A DNA stretch of 64,000 bases from Gemmatimonadota bacterium (GCA_021295815.1 JAGWBQ010000002.1:127292-191291); one strand, 5' to 3'. Positions 47,023 to 56,077 are shown, counted from the first letter of the stretch. Notes: generated by a model from the sequence alone, not told the origin. Numbers and translations: made by a program.

Positions 47023-47673
47023 ATGAGCTCAGTACAAACACGTCGAACGGCGGCGGTTGCTCCTGCACCGCTGGGGGGAGCTGCTGATCGGACGTTGCCC
47101 GAAGATTTCGAGCGGTGGTTCAGCGAGCACCGAGGCACCATCTTCCGCTATGTGCGTTTCCGAGTGGCGAACCGGGAATCGGCCGAGGACGTCACGTCGG
47201 AGGTGTTCATGAAGGCGCTCCGAGCCTTCAGGACCTACAACCCGTCCAAGGCGGCCCCGCGCACCTGGTTGATGACCATCGCCCGCAACTCGGTGACGGA
47301 CCATCTTCGGCATCTCCAGCGCCACGGTTCGAATCATGTTTCACTTGACCGCATGCCCGACCTGGTTTCGTCGTTGCCCTCGCCGGAAGAGCGGGTCCTG
47401 CGCGAGGAGAGGGTCCGGCGTCTGCTGAACGCGGTGCGCATGCTGAGGAAAAACGAACAGGAGATCCTTTCGCTCCGGTACGGATCGGGTCTGCGCAACA
47501 CCGAGATCGCGGAACAGCTGGGAGTGTCGGCCAACGCAGTGGCGGTGAGGATGCATCGCGCTCTCAAGCGCCTGAAGCTCACGGTCGGCGAAAACCCGGA
47601 GTTCGATGCCAATGGCAGATCCGATTCGAACGGGGGTTCCTCATCCTGTTGCGGGATGGCCGGTTCCGAATGA
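47023..47673 (+). CDS. RNA polymerase sigma factor, ECF family
   Basis: The 216-residue protein has sigma region 2 (FERWFSEHRGTIFRYVRFRVANRESAEDVTSEVFMKALRAF, then APRTWLMTIARNSVTDHLR) and region 4 (LLNAVRMLRKNEQEILSLRYGSGLRNTEIAEQLGVSANAVAVRMHRALKRL), with no regions 1 or 3. N- and C-terminal extensions of ~25 residues are Ala/Ser/Gly-rich; the C-terminus contains a CC pair. A TTGACG (46937) with AT-rich sequence (TTAGGTAGATTATT, from 46961) upstream could be its promoter. The stop overlaps the ATG of the next gene, a membrane protein likely to regulate it. Confidence 0.93.
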   Translation: MSSVQTRRTAAVAPAPLGGAADRTLPEDFERWFSEHRGTIFRYVRFRVANRESAEDVTSEVFMKALRAFRTYNPSKAAPRTWLMTIARNSVTDHLRHLQRHGSNHVSLDRMPDLVSSLPSPEERVLREERVRRLLNAVRMLRKNEQEILSLRYGSGLRNTEIAEQLGVSANAVAVRMHRALKRLKLTVGENPEFDANGRSDSNGGSSSCCGMAGSE

Positions 47674-49292
47674 ACGACTGGAAGCTCCCCGACGAACTCG
47701 AGGCTCTCGACCTGGAGCTCGACTCGATCCGCTACACGGAACGGGCATCGTTCGGTGCCGAACTTCGCCGGGAGCTCCAAGAAAAGTGGGAGTCCGAGTA
47801 CTCGGAAGAGAAACCCGGTGCGGCGCGACGGCTGACGCTCGCCTTCGAACGCTTCTCGGCGAACCGACTCAGGCGCGAAGCTGCCCTTGCGACGTTGACC
47901 GTAGCTGCTACCGCTCTGGCATTCCTCTTTTTGATTCCCGGACCTCGGCAAGGCTTGCCGACCGACGTGCCGAAGGTCGCGGGCGGGATGATCGCGGACG
48001 TTCCGGGAGCTTACGCCGCCCTCCTCCACCTCGACTTCACCGGACCCGACCGACGCGCTCTGCTCGTTGACGCCCTCAAGGTCGTCTATCCGAATACGGC
48101 CTTCGACGATCTGCGCTTGCTGGTCGAGGGATCGAAACCTCGGACCATGAGCCCTACCCGCTGGAACGCCTTCGCCGAGAGAGCCTTCCAAAGAGCCGCA
48201 GGCAGCTCTCCCGACAACGCGGCTCCACTCCTTGCTCTGGCGAGGATCCGGGCCGGACAGGGGATGCGCGATCAAGCCGCCGGACTGTTCGAGCAGGGCA
48301 TCGCACGGGTGACCGAACATCCGTCCATGGCCTCACCGGAGCTCGTGGCTTCGCTTCTCGTGGAGAGGGGCGAGCTCTGGCTCGAGGGACAAGCCGCGGA
48401 CGTCCTGCGAGGTTCCGTACCGACTTCGGCGATCAATCCCGACAGCTGTCCGGAGGTGACCTCGTCCGACGGATCCAGCCTCCGTGCTTCGACGCGACAG
48501 CTCGTAGCGTGGAACTACCTCTGTCCCGACGAGTTCGGCTTCCTGATCGCGAATTCGTTCGAGGCCGACAGCATCGGAGCGTTCGGGCGAACGACGACCC
48601 CCGACAGATTGAGCCACTCGCTCTTCGCCGTTGCGGCCGAGATCGACCCCGGGCACGCGGACGCCAACGTGAACTACCTCCTGCCGTTCACCGACGGACG
48701 CTGGCACGAGCTGCTCAGAGGCGCCGAGCGTTTTCGAGCTGCCTCCGCAGGTGCGCCGGAGGCCCATATCCTCTCGGGGCTCGCCTTGCAGAGACTCGGA
48801 AGAAGCGCCGAAGCCGCCCTCCACCTGCAGATCGCTCTCGATCTGCTACCTTATGCCAAGGCCCGAGCGATACGCGACGTGACCTCTCTGCTCACGGGCA
48901 GGGAACTCGTACTCTATCGCTCGCTGAACGGCTCCGAGAGGCAGGTCTGGGAGGAGGAATTCTGGGCCGGCCTCGACCCGGATCCGACCACCCCGGTGAA
49001 CGAGCGCGAAGTGGAACACCTGGCTCGGGCCGGCCAAGCCTTGCTGCGCTTCGGTGATCTCACGTGCGATCCCGCCCAGGTCTGGGTCCGGTACGGCAGA
49101 CCGTCCCTTATCCGTGTCGTCTCGGGGGACGGAGAGCACGACACCGAATTCTGGGACATCGGCACCGGCACCGACGCCACGTTCGTGCGTCTCGACCCCC
49201 GCCTTCCACCCGTCCTCACGCTCGAGGGCCGGGCGTATCTGGACGACCTTTCGGACACCTTCCCGCATCGCGGCGTGATTACCGACGGTTGA
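47670..49292 (+). CDS. Single-pass membrane protein with TPR-like repeats and GWxTD-type domain
   Basis: Starting at ATG 47670 (ATGA overlap with the sigma gene), the 540-residue protein has an acidic/basic cytoplasmic N-terminus (~1-70), one TM (71-90), then alpha-helical repeat segments (NAAPLLALARIRAGQGMRDQAAGLFEQGI, AHILSGLALQRLGRSAEAALHLQIALDLL) and a C-terminal domain resembling the GWxTD family (EEEFWAGLDPDPTTPVNEREVEHLARA, RYGRPSLIRVV, EFWDIG). Gene order and topology are those of an anti-sigma factor: cytoplasmic part to bind sigma, exterior part to sense. No zinc-binding anti-sigma motif is seen, so this is an inference. Confidence 0.8.
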   Translation: MNDWKLPDELEALDLELDSIRYTERASFGAELRRELQEKWESEYSEEKPGAARRLTLAFERFSANRLRREAALATLTVAATALAFLFLIPGPRQGLPTDVPKVAGGMIADVPGAYAALLHLDFTGPDRRALLVDALKVVYPNTAFDDLRLLVEGSKPRTMSPTRWNAFAERAFQRAAGSSPDNAAPLLALARIRAGQGMRDQAAGLFEQGIARVTEHPSMASPELVASLLVERGELWLEGQAADVLRGSVPTSAINPDSCPEVTSSDGSSLRASTRQLVAWNYLCPDEFGFLIANSFEADSIGAFGRTTTPDRLSHSLFAVAAEIDPGHADANVNYLLPFTDGRWHELLRGAERFRAASAGAPEAHILSGLALQRLGRSAEAALHLQIALDLLPYAKARAIRDVTSLLTGRELVLYRSLNGSERQVWEEEFWAGLDPDPTTPVNEREVEHLARAGQALLRFGDLTCDPAQVWVRYGRPSLIRVVSGDGEHDTEFWDIGTGTDATFVRLDPRLPPVLTLEGRAYLDDLSDTFPHRGVITDG

Positions 49293-49298
49293 CCGCCC

Positions 49299-50579
49299 GT
49301 GGACAACTTCCAGCAGTCTGAACCTCCGCCCGCGAAGCGGTCGATCGTCGATGTCCCGCGGAGAAAGCTGTTCGGCGCGCGAACGGTGGTACGCGCGGAT
49401 CTCAACCTGCCGATGGTCGACGGCGAGATCACCGACGACGCCAGGGCTCGGGCGGTCGTCCCCACGTTCCGGTACCTCGTCGGGAACGCTGCTCGCGTGT
49501 GCGTGCTTTCGCACTTCGGCAGGCCCGGAGGCAGGCCGGATCCGGCACACTCCCTCGCCCCGGTCGCGAAGACCTTGGCTTCGCTGCTGGATCACCCCGT
49601 GCGCTTCGTCGAGGATTCGACACCTGCGGTCGCCCTCGCGCGGACCTCCGACCTGGCGCCGGGCGAGATCGCGCTCCTCGAGAACACCCGCTTCCACCCC
49701 GGAGAGACCGGAAACGATCACGAATTGGCCGACGGCTGGGCCGGTCTGGGCGAGATAATGGTCAACGACGCGTTCGGAGCCGCGCACAGGGCGCACGCGT
49801 CCACCTCCGGCCTGGCCCACGCGGTGCGCGCCCGGGGCGGGATCGCGGTCGCGGGAATGCTGATGACCCGAGAGCTGCTCTTCCTGGCGCACGCCCTCCA
49901 CGATCCGATCCGCCCCTTCAACGCGTTCCTGGGCGGCGCCAAGATCGCCGGCAAGTTGACTCTCGTGGATCGTCTGCTCGGGAAGGTCGACGCTCTCATG
50001 ATCGGCGGGGCGATCGCCAATACCTTCCTGGCCGCCTGCGGCCATGAGGTGGGGGCTTCCCTGGTCGATTCCGAGCGAATCGGCCTGGCGGCGGAGTTCC
50101 TGAAACGCGGCCGAGACCGGATCGAGCTCCCGGCGGACTGCGTGGTGACCGAGAGACTCGTCGCCGGCGCGCCGCACCGCGTGGTTCGTGCCAACGAGGT
50201 GGGGCCTCGCGATATGATCGTGGATATCGGGCCGGAGACGGTCGCCCGTTTTCGGGAACGTGTGCGGGACTCTCGCACCGTCGTGATGAACGGCCCCTTC
50301 GGCGTCCTCGACCTGCCCGCGTACGCTCGCGGCACCGCTCAGGTGCTCGAAGAGATCGCGCGCTTGTGCGAGACGGACGGAATCGGCATTCTGGGTGGCG
50401 GAGATTCGGCTGCGGCGGCACGTATGGCGGGGCTGGTCGAGCGGCTGACCCATGTGTCGACGGGCGGTGGTGCGTCCCTGGCGCTTCTCGCCGGGGAAAA
50501 TCTGCCCGGCGTCGACTGCCTGAACGATGTCCTGCAAGCCGCCGCCGAGCCGCCGGCCCGGGTCGGAGTCGGCGCATGA
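49299..50579 (+). CDS. pgk: Phosphoglycerate kinase
   Basis: Glycolytic kinase of 426 residues. The substrate-binding VRADLNLPMVDGEITDDARARAVVPT, SHFGRPGG, LENTRFHPGE, VNDAFGAAHRAHAST, FLGGAKIAGKLTLVDRLL and the nucleotide-binding MNGPFGVLD and GILGGGDSAAAARMAG with STGGGASLALLAG are in the expected order. GTG 49299 lies 6 bp after the GWxTD gene, so pgk may be partly under control of the sigma factor operon. The N-terminal ~20 residues (MDNFQQSEPPPAKR) are extra. Confidence 0.96.
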   Translation: MDNFQQSEPPPAKRSIVDVPRRKLFGARTVVRADLNLPMVDGEITDDARARAVVPTFRYLVGNAARVCVLSHFGRPGGRPDPAHSLAPVAKTLASLLDHPVRFVEDSTPAVALARTSDLAPGEIALLENTRFHPGETGNDHELADGWAGLGEIMVNDAFGAAHRAHASTSGLAHAVRARGGIAVAGMLMTRELLFLAHALHDPIRPFNAFLGGAKIAGKLTLVDRLLGKVDALMIGGAIANTFLAACGHEVGASLVDSERIGLAAEFLKRGRDRIELPADCVVTERLVAGAPHRVVRANEVGPRDMIVDIGPETVARFRERVRDSRTVVMNGPFGVLDLPAYARGTAQVLEEIARLCETDGIGILGGGDSAAAARMAGLVERLTHVSTGGGASLALLAGENLPGVDCLNDVLQAAAEPPARVGVGA

Positions 50580-51376
50580 GCGTGATCGCCGGAAACTGGA
50601 AGATGCATCACGCTCCGCGGGACGCGGAGGCGTTCTTCGACGCCTTCGATATCGCCGAAACGGATCCGGACCACGAGATCGTCATCTTCCCGCCGACGGT
50701 CTCGCTCTGGGCGGCGCACCGAAGAACCCGCTCGAATCCCCGCATCCGCCTCGGCGCACAGAACGTGCACTGGCGGAGCTCGGGAGCCTACACGGGCGAG
50801 CTCTCGGCGTCCATGGCGGTTCGGGCGGGCGCCAGTCACGTGCTCGTCGGCCACTCGGAGCGACGCGCCTTCTTCGGCGAGAGCGACGAAGAGGTGGCCA
50901 GGAAGACCGCCGCGGCTCTCCATGCCGGCGCGATCCCCGTGATCTGCTTGGGCGAGACCATCGAGGAAAAGCGATCCGGCATGGCGGTAGCGGTAGTAGG
51001 CAGGCAGCTCGGTGCGGTGCTCGGCACGCTGGCGGAAGGTTGTTCCGACGCTTCCTCCGACCTCGGAGGCGGCGCGCCCGGCCCCGCCAACGGAGCCGGG
51101 ACCTTCCTGGTAGCGTACGAACCGGTCTGGGCCATCGGAACGGGCGAGACCGCGACCCCCGAGGATGCCGAGCTGGCACATGCGGCGATCAGGGAACAAC
51201 TGGCGGACGTGCTGGGCGCGGCGACGGCGACGCGCACGCCCATCCTCTACGGCGGTTCCGTAAAGCCGGACAACGCACGCGAGCTGTTGAGCGCCGCCGG
51301 TGTGGACGGCGTACTGGTGGGCGGCGCGAGTCTGAACCCCCACCACTTCGCCGCGATCGCCGGGGCGGCTCCATGA
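50576..51376 (+). CDS. tpiA: Triosephosphate isomerase
   Basis: TIM-barrel enzyme of 266 residues interconverting DHAP and GAP. The catalytic lysine is in VIAGNWKMH, the catalytic His in LVGHSERRAFFGE, the catalytic Glu in VAYEPVWAIGTGETA, and the phosphate loops are ILYGGSVKPDN and VLVGGASLNP. A Gly/Ser-rich insertion (~GCSDASSDLGGGAPGPANGAG) precedes the Glu strand. ATG overlaps the pgk stop (ATGA), giving a coupled pgk-tpiA pair. Confidence 0.96.
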   Translation: MSVIAGNWKMHHAPRDAEAFFDAFDIAETDPDHEIVIFPPTVSLWAAHRRTRSNPRIRLGAQNVHWRSSGAYTGELSASMAVRAGASHVLVGHSERRAFFGESDEEVARKTAAALHAGAIPVICLGETIEEKRSGMAVAVVGRQLGAVLGTLAEGCSDASSDLGGGAPGPANGAGTFLVAYEPVWAIGTGETATPEDAELAHAAIREQLADVLGAATATRTPILYGGSVKPDNARELLSAAGVDGVLVGGASLNPHHFAAIAGAAP

Positions 51377-51621
51377 GGCGGATTTCGGTTCGGGCCGGTT
51401 CGAGACCTGGCTGAGCACGGCCGGAGACGACCTTCCCGCAGCCGGAGGCGCGCCCCCCTCCAGATCCGATCACAAAAGGTAGGGCTCCGGTGATCCGGGT
51501 TGCCACCGAGCTCCATCGCCTCAAGCTCCACCACCTTGACGGGAAGGCCCGCTCGGGTGAGCTTTCGGCCCGGGTGAGCCGCCACCCGCACCTCGACTCC
51601 GATGGATCCGACTCCAAGCAG

Positions 51622-52041
51622 ATGACCACCTTCCTCTATCTTCTCCTTATTCTGGACGGGCTCTTCATGGCCATCGTCGTCCTCCTCCAAGCGGGGAAGG
51701 GCGGTGGTCTTGCCGCAGTGGGCGGTGGCGGCGGCACTGCCATGACCGAAGGCATCCTCGCCGGCAGGCAGGCCACGAGCTTGCTCACGCGGGCGACTTG
51801 GATCAGCGGCACGATCTTCCTTGCCTCCGCTCTGGCCCTCTCCATCATCTCGCAGCGGAACGCCGTGCCCACCTCCGTCATCCAGGTGCCGACTCCCAAC
51901 GCGGCCCCGGTCCCGATCCTGAGCACCGTGGGCGAAGGAGACTCCGCCGTCGGAAATGACGGCGAGGGCGCACCGGGCGAGGGCGCGACCGGCCAAACAG
52001 GCGAGAGCGCGAGCGACTCCGGGAACGGAAACGACGGCTAG
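51622..52041 (+). CDS. secG: Preprotein translocase subunit SecG
   Basis: Small subunit of SecYEG, following tpiA as in many genomes. From ATG 51622 the 139-residue protein has TM1 (FLYLLLILDGLFMAIVVLLQ), the cytoplasmic loop GKGGGLAAVGGGGGTAMTEGI typical of SecG, and TM2 (TWISGTIFLASALALSIIS). A ~55-residue Gly/Asp/Glu-rich acidic tail (EGDSAVGNDGEGAPGEGA...) is longer than usual. The last 86 bp overlap the following frame. The 245 bp between tpiA and secG hold no supportable gene. Confidence 0.9.
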   Translation: MTTFLYLLLILDGLFMAIVVLLQAGKGGGLAAVGGGGGTAMTEGILAGRQATSLLTRATWISGTIFLASALALSIISQRNAVPTSVIQVPTPNAAPVPILSTVGEGDSAVGNDGEGAPGEGATGQTGESASDSGNGNDG

Positions 52042-52936
52042 AACGATTCCGGCAGCGGCTGAGGCCGCCACCCCCGACGAACTCCGTCGGATCTGCCTGG
52101 GTGCGGCCGTCTCCATCGGCGCGGACGTGTCGTCGACGATGGCGATCGCCGACCTCGGTCGGTCCGAGGCCCGTCCCTCCGCCCCTATCCGGAGCTCGCA
52201 CTTCGATGTGGCTGTCGCGGCGGCTCTCATGGGCGGAGGCAACCACCTGGTACACACCTCCCCGAGCGCAGGCGTTCTCCACCTCCACGGCCAGAGCCTG
52301 TCGTCCGTCTTCGGCCAGGCCTCCGACACCGGTCCGGTGACGAGTCCGGCTCTGCTTCGGCGAACGGGCGGGTCCCCAAGCTGGATCGGGCCGACGCCGC
52401 AGGGACTCCACTCACCCGACGTTCCGGCCGGCATCGCTCTTCAGGTAGCTGCCGGCATAGCCTTCGCCATCCGTCGAACCGGCCGGCCCGGAGTGACTGC
52501 GGTCATCCAGCCCTCGAGCGTCACCGCGACGGGCGCCTGGCACGAAGGTTTGTCTTTCGCGGCGGCCACCGGTTCGCCCCTCGTGGTGATAGTCGCACCC
52601 GAGCTTCACACGGGCCGATCGGCCACGCCCGACCGCGCCCCCCCCGCGTGGCAGGCCGTCGCCGACTCCTACGGTACCTCGCTGGAGGAATCCGATCCCG
52701 AACTGCTCCCGGTTTTCGGCGCCACCCGCCGCGCCCTGCACCGCGTAAGATCGGAAGGCCGTCCGCTCCTGTTGATTCCGAATCGCGACCCGCTCGCACC
52801 CGCCGAAGAGCTCGCCCGGCTCAGGACGGCTTGGGAAGGCGTCGGGATCGGGGCGGCGGGGCAACCGGACTGGCCCGCCATCGAGGGGGAAGCCCGGGAC
52901 GTGGTCGGACGCGCCGCCGAAGCGGCCGGGGTCTAG
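51956..52936 (+). CDS. Degenerate 2-oxoacid dehydrogenase E1 alpha-like subunit (ThDP motif lost)
   Basis: The 326-residue frame sits directly before E1 beta (2 bp gap) and is alignable with E1 alpha: PDVPAGIALQVAAGIAFAIRR corresponds to the helix before the cofactor motif, and GAWHEGLSFAAATGSPLVVIV to the G-x-FHEALNxAAxxxLPVVFV strand. The ThDP/Mg motif itself is gone: GDG reads Q185-P186-S187, the metal-ligand Asn reads S200, and the closing NN is E216-L217. The HRGH loop is also missing. A non-catalytic structural partner of E1 beta is inferred. The start is uncertain: ATG 51956 overlaps secG by 86 bp, and its first ~35 residues are Arg/Ala-rich; translation may begin later from a rare codon. 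Confidence 0.65.
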   Translation: MTARAHRARARPAKQARARATPGTETTARTIPAAAEAATPDELRRICLGAAVSIGADVSSTMAIADLGRSEARPSAPIRSSHFDVAVAAALMGGGNHLVHTSPSAGVLHLHGQSLSSVFGQASDTGPVTSPALLRRTGGSPSWIGPTPQGLHSPDVPAGIALQVAAGIAFAIRRTGRPGVTAVIQPSSVTATGAWHEGLSFAAATGSPLVVIVAPELHTGRSATPDRAPPAWQAVADSYGTSLEESDPELLPVFGATRRALHRVRSEGRPLLLIPNRDPLAPAEELARLRTAWEGVGIGAAGQPDWPAIEGEARDVVGRAAEAAGV

Positions 52937-52938
52937 GC

Positions 52939-53961
52939 ATGACCGCAGGGACGCCCGATCACCTGACCCGCTCGGAGCGCGGCGAACCGGTCACGATGCT
53001 GGAAGCGATCTCCGAGGCGCTCTTCGAGGAGATGGTAGCGGACGATTCGGTCCTGCTCATGGGCGAAGACATCGGCGCATACGGAGGCGCCTTCAAGGTG
53101 ACTCGCGGCTTCCTCGACCATTTCGGTCCTGATCGCGTGGTCGACGTTCCCATAGCCGAAGGCGGGTTTACGGGAGCCGCCGCCGGAGCGGCGCACGCGG
53201 GACTGCGCCCGGTGGTCGAGATGCAGTTCATGGACTTCGTCTCGCCGGCCTACGACGTTATCACCAACTACGTCGCCACCGCGGCGTATCGGGGAGCCGG
53301 CCGACTGCCGATGGTGATTCGCGGTCCGGTGGGAGGGGGGGGAAGGGGAGGGCCCTTCCACTCGCAGAACGTCGAGATGGCCTTCTTCCACACTCCGGGC
53401 CTCAAGATCGTCTACCCGAGCAACACCGCAGACGCCAAGGCTCTGCTCAAAGCCTCGATTCGGGACGACTCCCCCGTGATCTTCGAGGAACACAAGGGAC
53501 TCTACCGGGCACCCGACTTGCGTGCGATTCTCCCGCACCCTCTGCCCGAGGTCGAGATCGGACGCGCGGCGACGGTCCGTCACGGAAGCGACCTCGCCGT
53601 CGTCACGTACGGCGCCATGGTGCACGAATCTCTCAAGGCCGCAAATCTGCTCGCCGAGGACGGCGCCGAGGCCCGGGTCGTCGACCTGCGCACCCTTCTG
53701 CCGCTCGACGACGAGGCCATCGCCGAGGCGGTGAAGGACACCGGACGCGTTCTCGTCGTGCACGAAGACACCCGGACGGGCGGGATCGCCGGCGAGATCG
53801 CGATGCGCATCAACGAACTGGCCTTCGAATGGCTCGACGCGCCCATCGTGCGCGTAACCGCGATCGACGCACCGGTCCCCTACGCGGGAAGGCTGGAAGA
53901 CGAATTCTTACCGGGAAGCGCGGATATCCTCACGGCGCTCCGTTATCTTGCGGAGTATTGA
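52939..53961 (+). CDS. 2-oxoacid dehydrogenase E1 component, beta subunit
   Basis: The 340-residue pyrimidine-domain subunit of a pyruvate or branched-chain 2-oxoacid dehydrogenase. Visible are VTMLEAISEALFEEMVADDSVLLMGEDIGAYGGAFKVTRG (the Glu that activates ThDP), VDVPIAEGGFTGAAAGAAHAGLRPVVEMQFMDFVSPAYD, GPVGGGGRGGPFHSQNVE and GLKIVYPSNTADAKALLKASI. These are intact, in contrast to the preceding alpha-like subunit. ATG 52939 was chosen from the 2-bp spacing. E2 follows after 87 bp. Confidence 0.93.
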   Translation: MTAGTPDHLTRSERGEPVTMLEAISEALFEEMVADDSVLLMGEDIGAYGGAFKVTRGFLDHFGPDRVVDVPIAEGGFTGAAAGAAHAGLRPVVEMQFMDFVSPAYDVITNYVATAAYRGAGRLPMVIRGPVGGGGRGGPFHSQNVEMAFFHTPGLKIVYPSNTADAKALLKASIRDDSPVIFEEHKGLYRAPDLRAILPHPLPEVEIGRAATVRHGSDLAVVTYGAMVHESLKAANLLAEDGAEARVVDLRTLLPLDDEAIAEAVKDTGRVLVVHEDTRTGGIAGEIAMRINELAFEWLDAPIVRVTAIDAPVPYAGRLEDEFLPGSADILTALRYLAEY

Positions 53962-54048
53962 ACCGAGGCCTCCCCGGGGGGTAGTCCGGCTCACCGCAGC
54001 GGTTCGGGCCCCCCTCGACCCACCTCAGAACAGCAGGAGTAAGAAGCA

Positions 54049-55404
54049 GTGGCGCGCATAGACGTACCCATGCCCCAGATGGGCGAGTCCATCGCCGAGG
54101 GCACCGTGTCCAAGTGGCTCAAGGCCGTCGGCGACCGGGTCGAGCGGGACGAACCGATCCTCGAGATCTCCACCGACAAGGTGGACGCCGAGATCCCGGC
54201 TCCTTCAGGAGGCTGGCTCATCGAAGTCGTGGTGAGCGAGAGCGAAACGGTCGAGGTGGGCACCACCGTGGCGATCATCGACACCGAGGCTCCGTCTGCG
54301 GGGTCCGGCGACGAGACCGCCGCATCGCCCACCCTCTCCGCAGCAGAGGACAACGGCGCGCCCCAGGCGGGAGCCGCCGCCCGACCCGACACCGCAGCAC
54401 CGGACCGGGAGAGCGGAGACGGCGCCAGCTCTCTCGACGAGCGCTTGCGGACCCGTTCGACACCGGTCGTCCGCAAGATCGCGGCCGAGCACGACGTGAA
54501 CGTCGCGGACGTGGAGGGCACCGGGCACATGGGCCGGGTCACTAAGAAGGATATCCTGGCCCACATCGAGACTGCGGCATCGGCGCCCTCGCCCCCGGCG
54601 ACCCCACGTCGGACCCGATCCGCACCGACCGACGCGGCGCCCTCCGATCTCTGGGAGCGCTTCCACCGCGAGGTCGAGCACCCGCGCTACCCGGTCCGTT
54701 CGAGCGACCGCGTGGAGGCGATGGACAAGATTCGACGTCTCACGGCCGAACACATGGTGGTCGCCAAACGCGTCGCGCCGCACGTGCACTCGTTCATAGA
54801 GATCGACTTCAGCGCCATCGACCGGGTGCGCAAGGCGCGCAAAGCCGCATGGGCCGAGCGCGGAGCCAAGGTCAGCTACACGGCCTTCGTCGCGTGGGCG
54901 GTCGCCCGGCTTCTTCGCGACTTCCCCACGGTGAATTCGGCCGTTTCAGGCAACGAAGTCATCTTCCGCGGCAACGTCAACCTCGGCATGGCCGTGGACC
55001 TCAACCCCGGATTGATCGTCCCCGTCGTCCACGACGCCGACGACCTCAGCCTCGCCGGCATCGGGCGCAGGATGGTCGATCTCGCCGAGCGCGCGCGCGG
55101 GAGGACTCTCCTACCTTCGGAGATTCAGGGAGCCACCTTCACCATCACCAACCCCGGAGTCCTGGGCACGCTGGCGGGGCTCCCCGTGATACCGAAGGGC
55201 ACCTCGGCGATTCTGGGCACCGGGGCCATCGAGAAGCGGGTCGTGGCGGTCGAGGACCCGGTGAGCGGAACCGACTCGATCGTCGTCCGCAAGCGCTCGA
55301 TCTTCACCTTGGGCTATGACCACCGCATAGTGGACGGAGCCGATTCGGCCCGTTTCCTCTCGGCCCTCAAGGCCATGCTCGAGTCCTTCCCGGAAGACGT
55401 CTGA
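54049..55404 (+). CDS. 2-oxoacid dehydrogenase E2 component (dihydrolipoyl acyltransferase)
   Basis: Core of the dehydrogenase complex, 451 residues. An N-terminal lipoyl domain carries the lipoylated Lys in EISTDKVDAEI, followed by an Ala/Pro/Ser-rich linker (~80-135), a peripheral subunit-binding domain (TPVVRKIAAEHDVNVADVEGTGHMGRVTKKDI), a second linker and the catalytic acyltransferase domain ending in DHRIVDGADSARFLSAL with the active-site His and Asp. There is only one lipoyl domain. GTG 54049 gives the expected MARIDVPMPQMGESIAEG start. lipB is next, consistent with lipoate supply. E3 is not in the window. Confidence 0.95.
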   Translation: MARIDVPMPQMGESIAEGTVSKWLKAVGDRVERDEPILEISTDKVDAEIPAPSGGWLIEVVVSESETVEVGTTVAIIDTEAPSAGSGDETAASPTLSAAEDNGAPQAGAAARPDTAAPDRESGDGASSLDERLRTRSTPVVRKIAAEHDVNVADVEGTGHMGRVTKKDILAHIETAASAPSPPATPRRTRSAPTDAAPSDLWERFHREVEHPRYPVRSSDRVEAMDKIRRLTAEHMVVAKRVAPHVHSFIEIDFSAIDRVRKARKAAWAERGAKVSYTAFVAWAVARLLRDFPTVNSAVSGNEVIFRGNVNLGMAVDLNPGLIVPVVHDADDLSLAGIGRRMVDLAERARGRTLLPSEIQGATFTITNPGVLGTLAGLPVIPKGTSAILGTGAIEKRVVAVEDPVSGTDSIVVRKRSIFTLGYDHRIVDGADSARFLSALKAMLESFPEDV

Positions 55405-55447
55405 GCTGACGGAACGGCCTCCGCGTCCGCCCCTCCGCACCCGGCGT

Positions 55448-56077
55448 TTGGGGGCGGTACCCTATCCCGAAGCCGTCGTTCTCCAGGAGGAGCTGGTGGC
55501 CCGGAGGCGGGCAGGCGAGATCGCCGACACCCTCCTGCTTCTCGAGCACCCGCACGTAATCACACTCGGTTCGGGCGGGAATCCCGCGCATGTCCTCCTG
55601 GACGAAGGCGAGCGAAAGCGGCGTCGCATCGATCTCTACCGAGCATCCCGCGGGGGAGACGTGACTTACCACGGACCGGGGCAGCTCGTCGCCTACCCCA
55701 TTCTCGACCTCAAGCCCGACCGCAAGGACCTGCACCGCTACCTCAGGGACCTGGAGGAGGCGCTGGTGCGCACGGCGGCCGCGTTCGGCGTGAACGCCCA
55801 CGTCCGTCCCGGGCTGACGGGGGTCTGGACCGGGCGAGGGAAGCTCGCGGCCATCGGGGTGCGGGTTTCCTCGGGATGGATCACCTCGCACGGCGTCGCC
55901 CTCAACGTGTCGACCGACGCCTCCTACTTCGGCGCCATCATCCCTTGCGGGATCCCCGACGCCGTAGCGGTTTCGCTCGAGACGGAGCTAGGTCGCGAGG
56001 TCACCATGGAGAGCGTCCAGATCGCGTTCGCCGAGGAATTCGCGGCGGTCTTCGGTCGCCGACTTCGGTGGACGTAA
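55448..56077 (+). CDS. lipB: Octanoyltransferase LipB
   Basis: Transfers octanoate from acyl-carrier protein to lipoyl domains. The 209-residue frame shows [40 protein letters not shown], the catalytic Lys in [21 protein letters not shown] and the catalytic Cys in [20 protein letters not shown] 55448 begins [16 protein letters not shown]; residues upstream in frame (RTRRL) also fit the family, so a CTG at 55406 cannot be excluded. It follows the E2 gene by 43 bp. Confidence 0.93.
   Translation: MGAVPYPEAVVLQEELVARRRAGEIADTLLLLEHPHVITLGSGGNPAHVLLDEGERKRRRIDLYRASRGGDVTYHGPGQLVAYPILDLKPDRKDLHRYLRDLEEALVRTAAAFGVNAHVRPGLTGVWTGRGKLAAIGVRVSSGWITSHGVALNVSTDASYFGAIIPCGIPDAVAVSLETELGREVTMESVQIAFAEEFAAVFGRRLRWT

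Noticed and set aside
53962-54048. Intrinsic terminator between E1 beta and E2
   Set aside because: Only a weak CCTCCCC/GGGGGG pairing without U-tract, and the genes are functionally linked.
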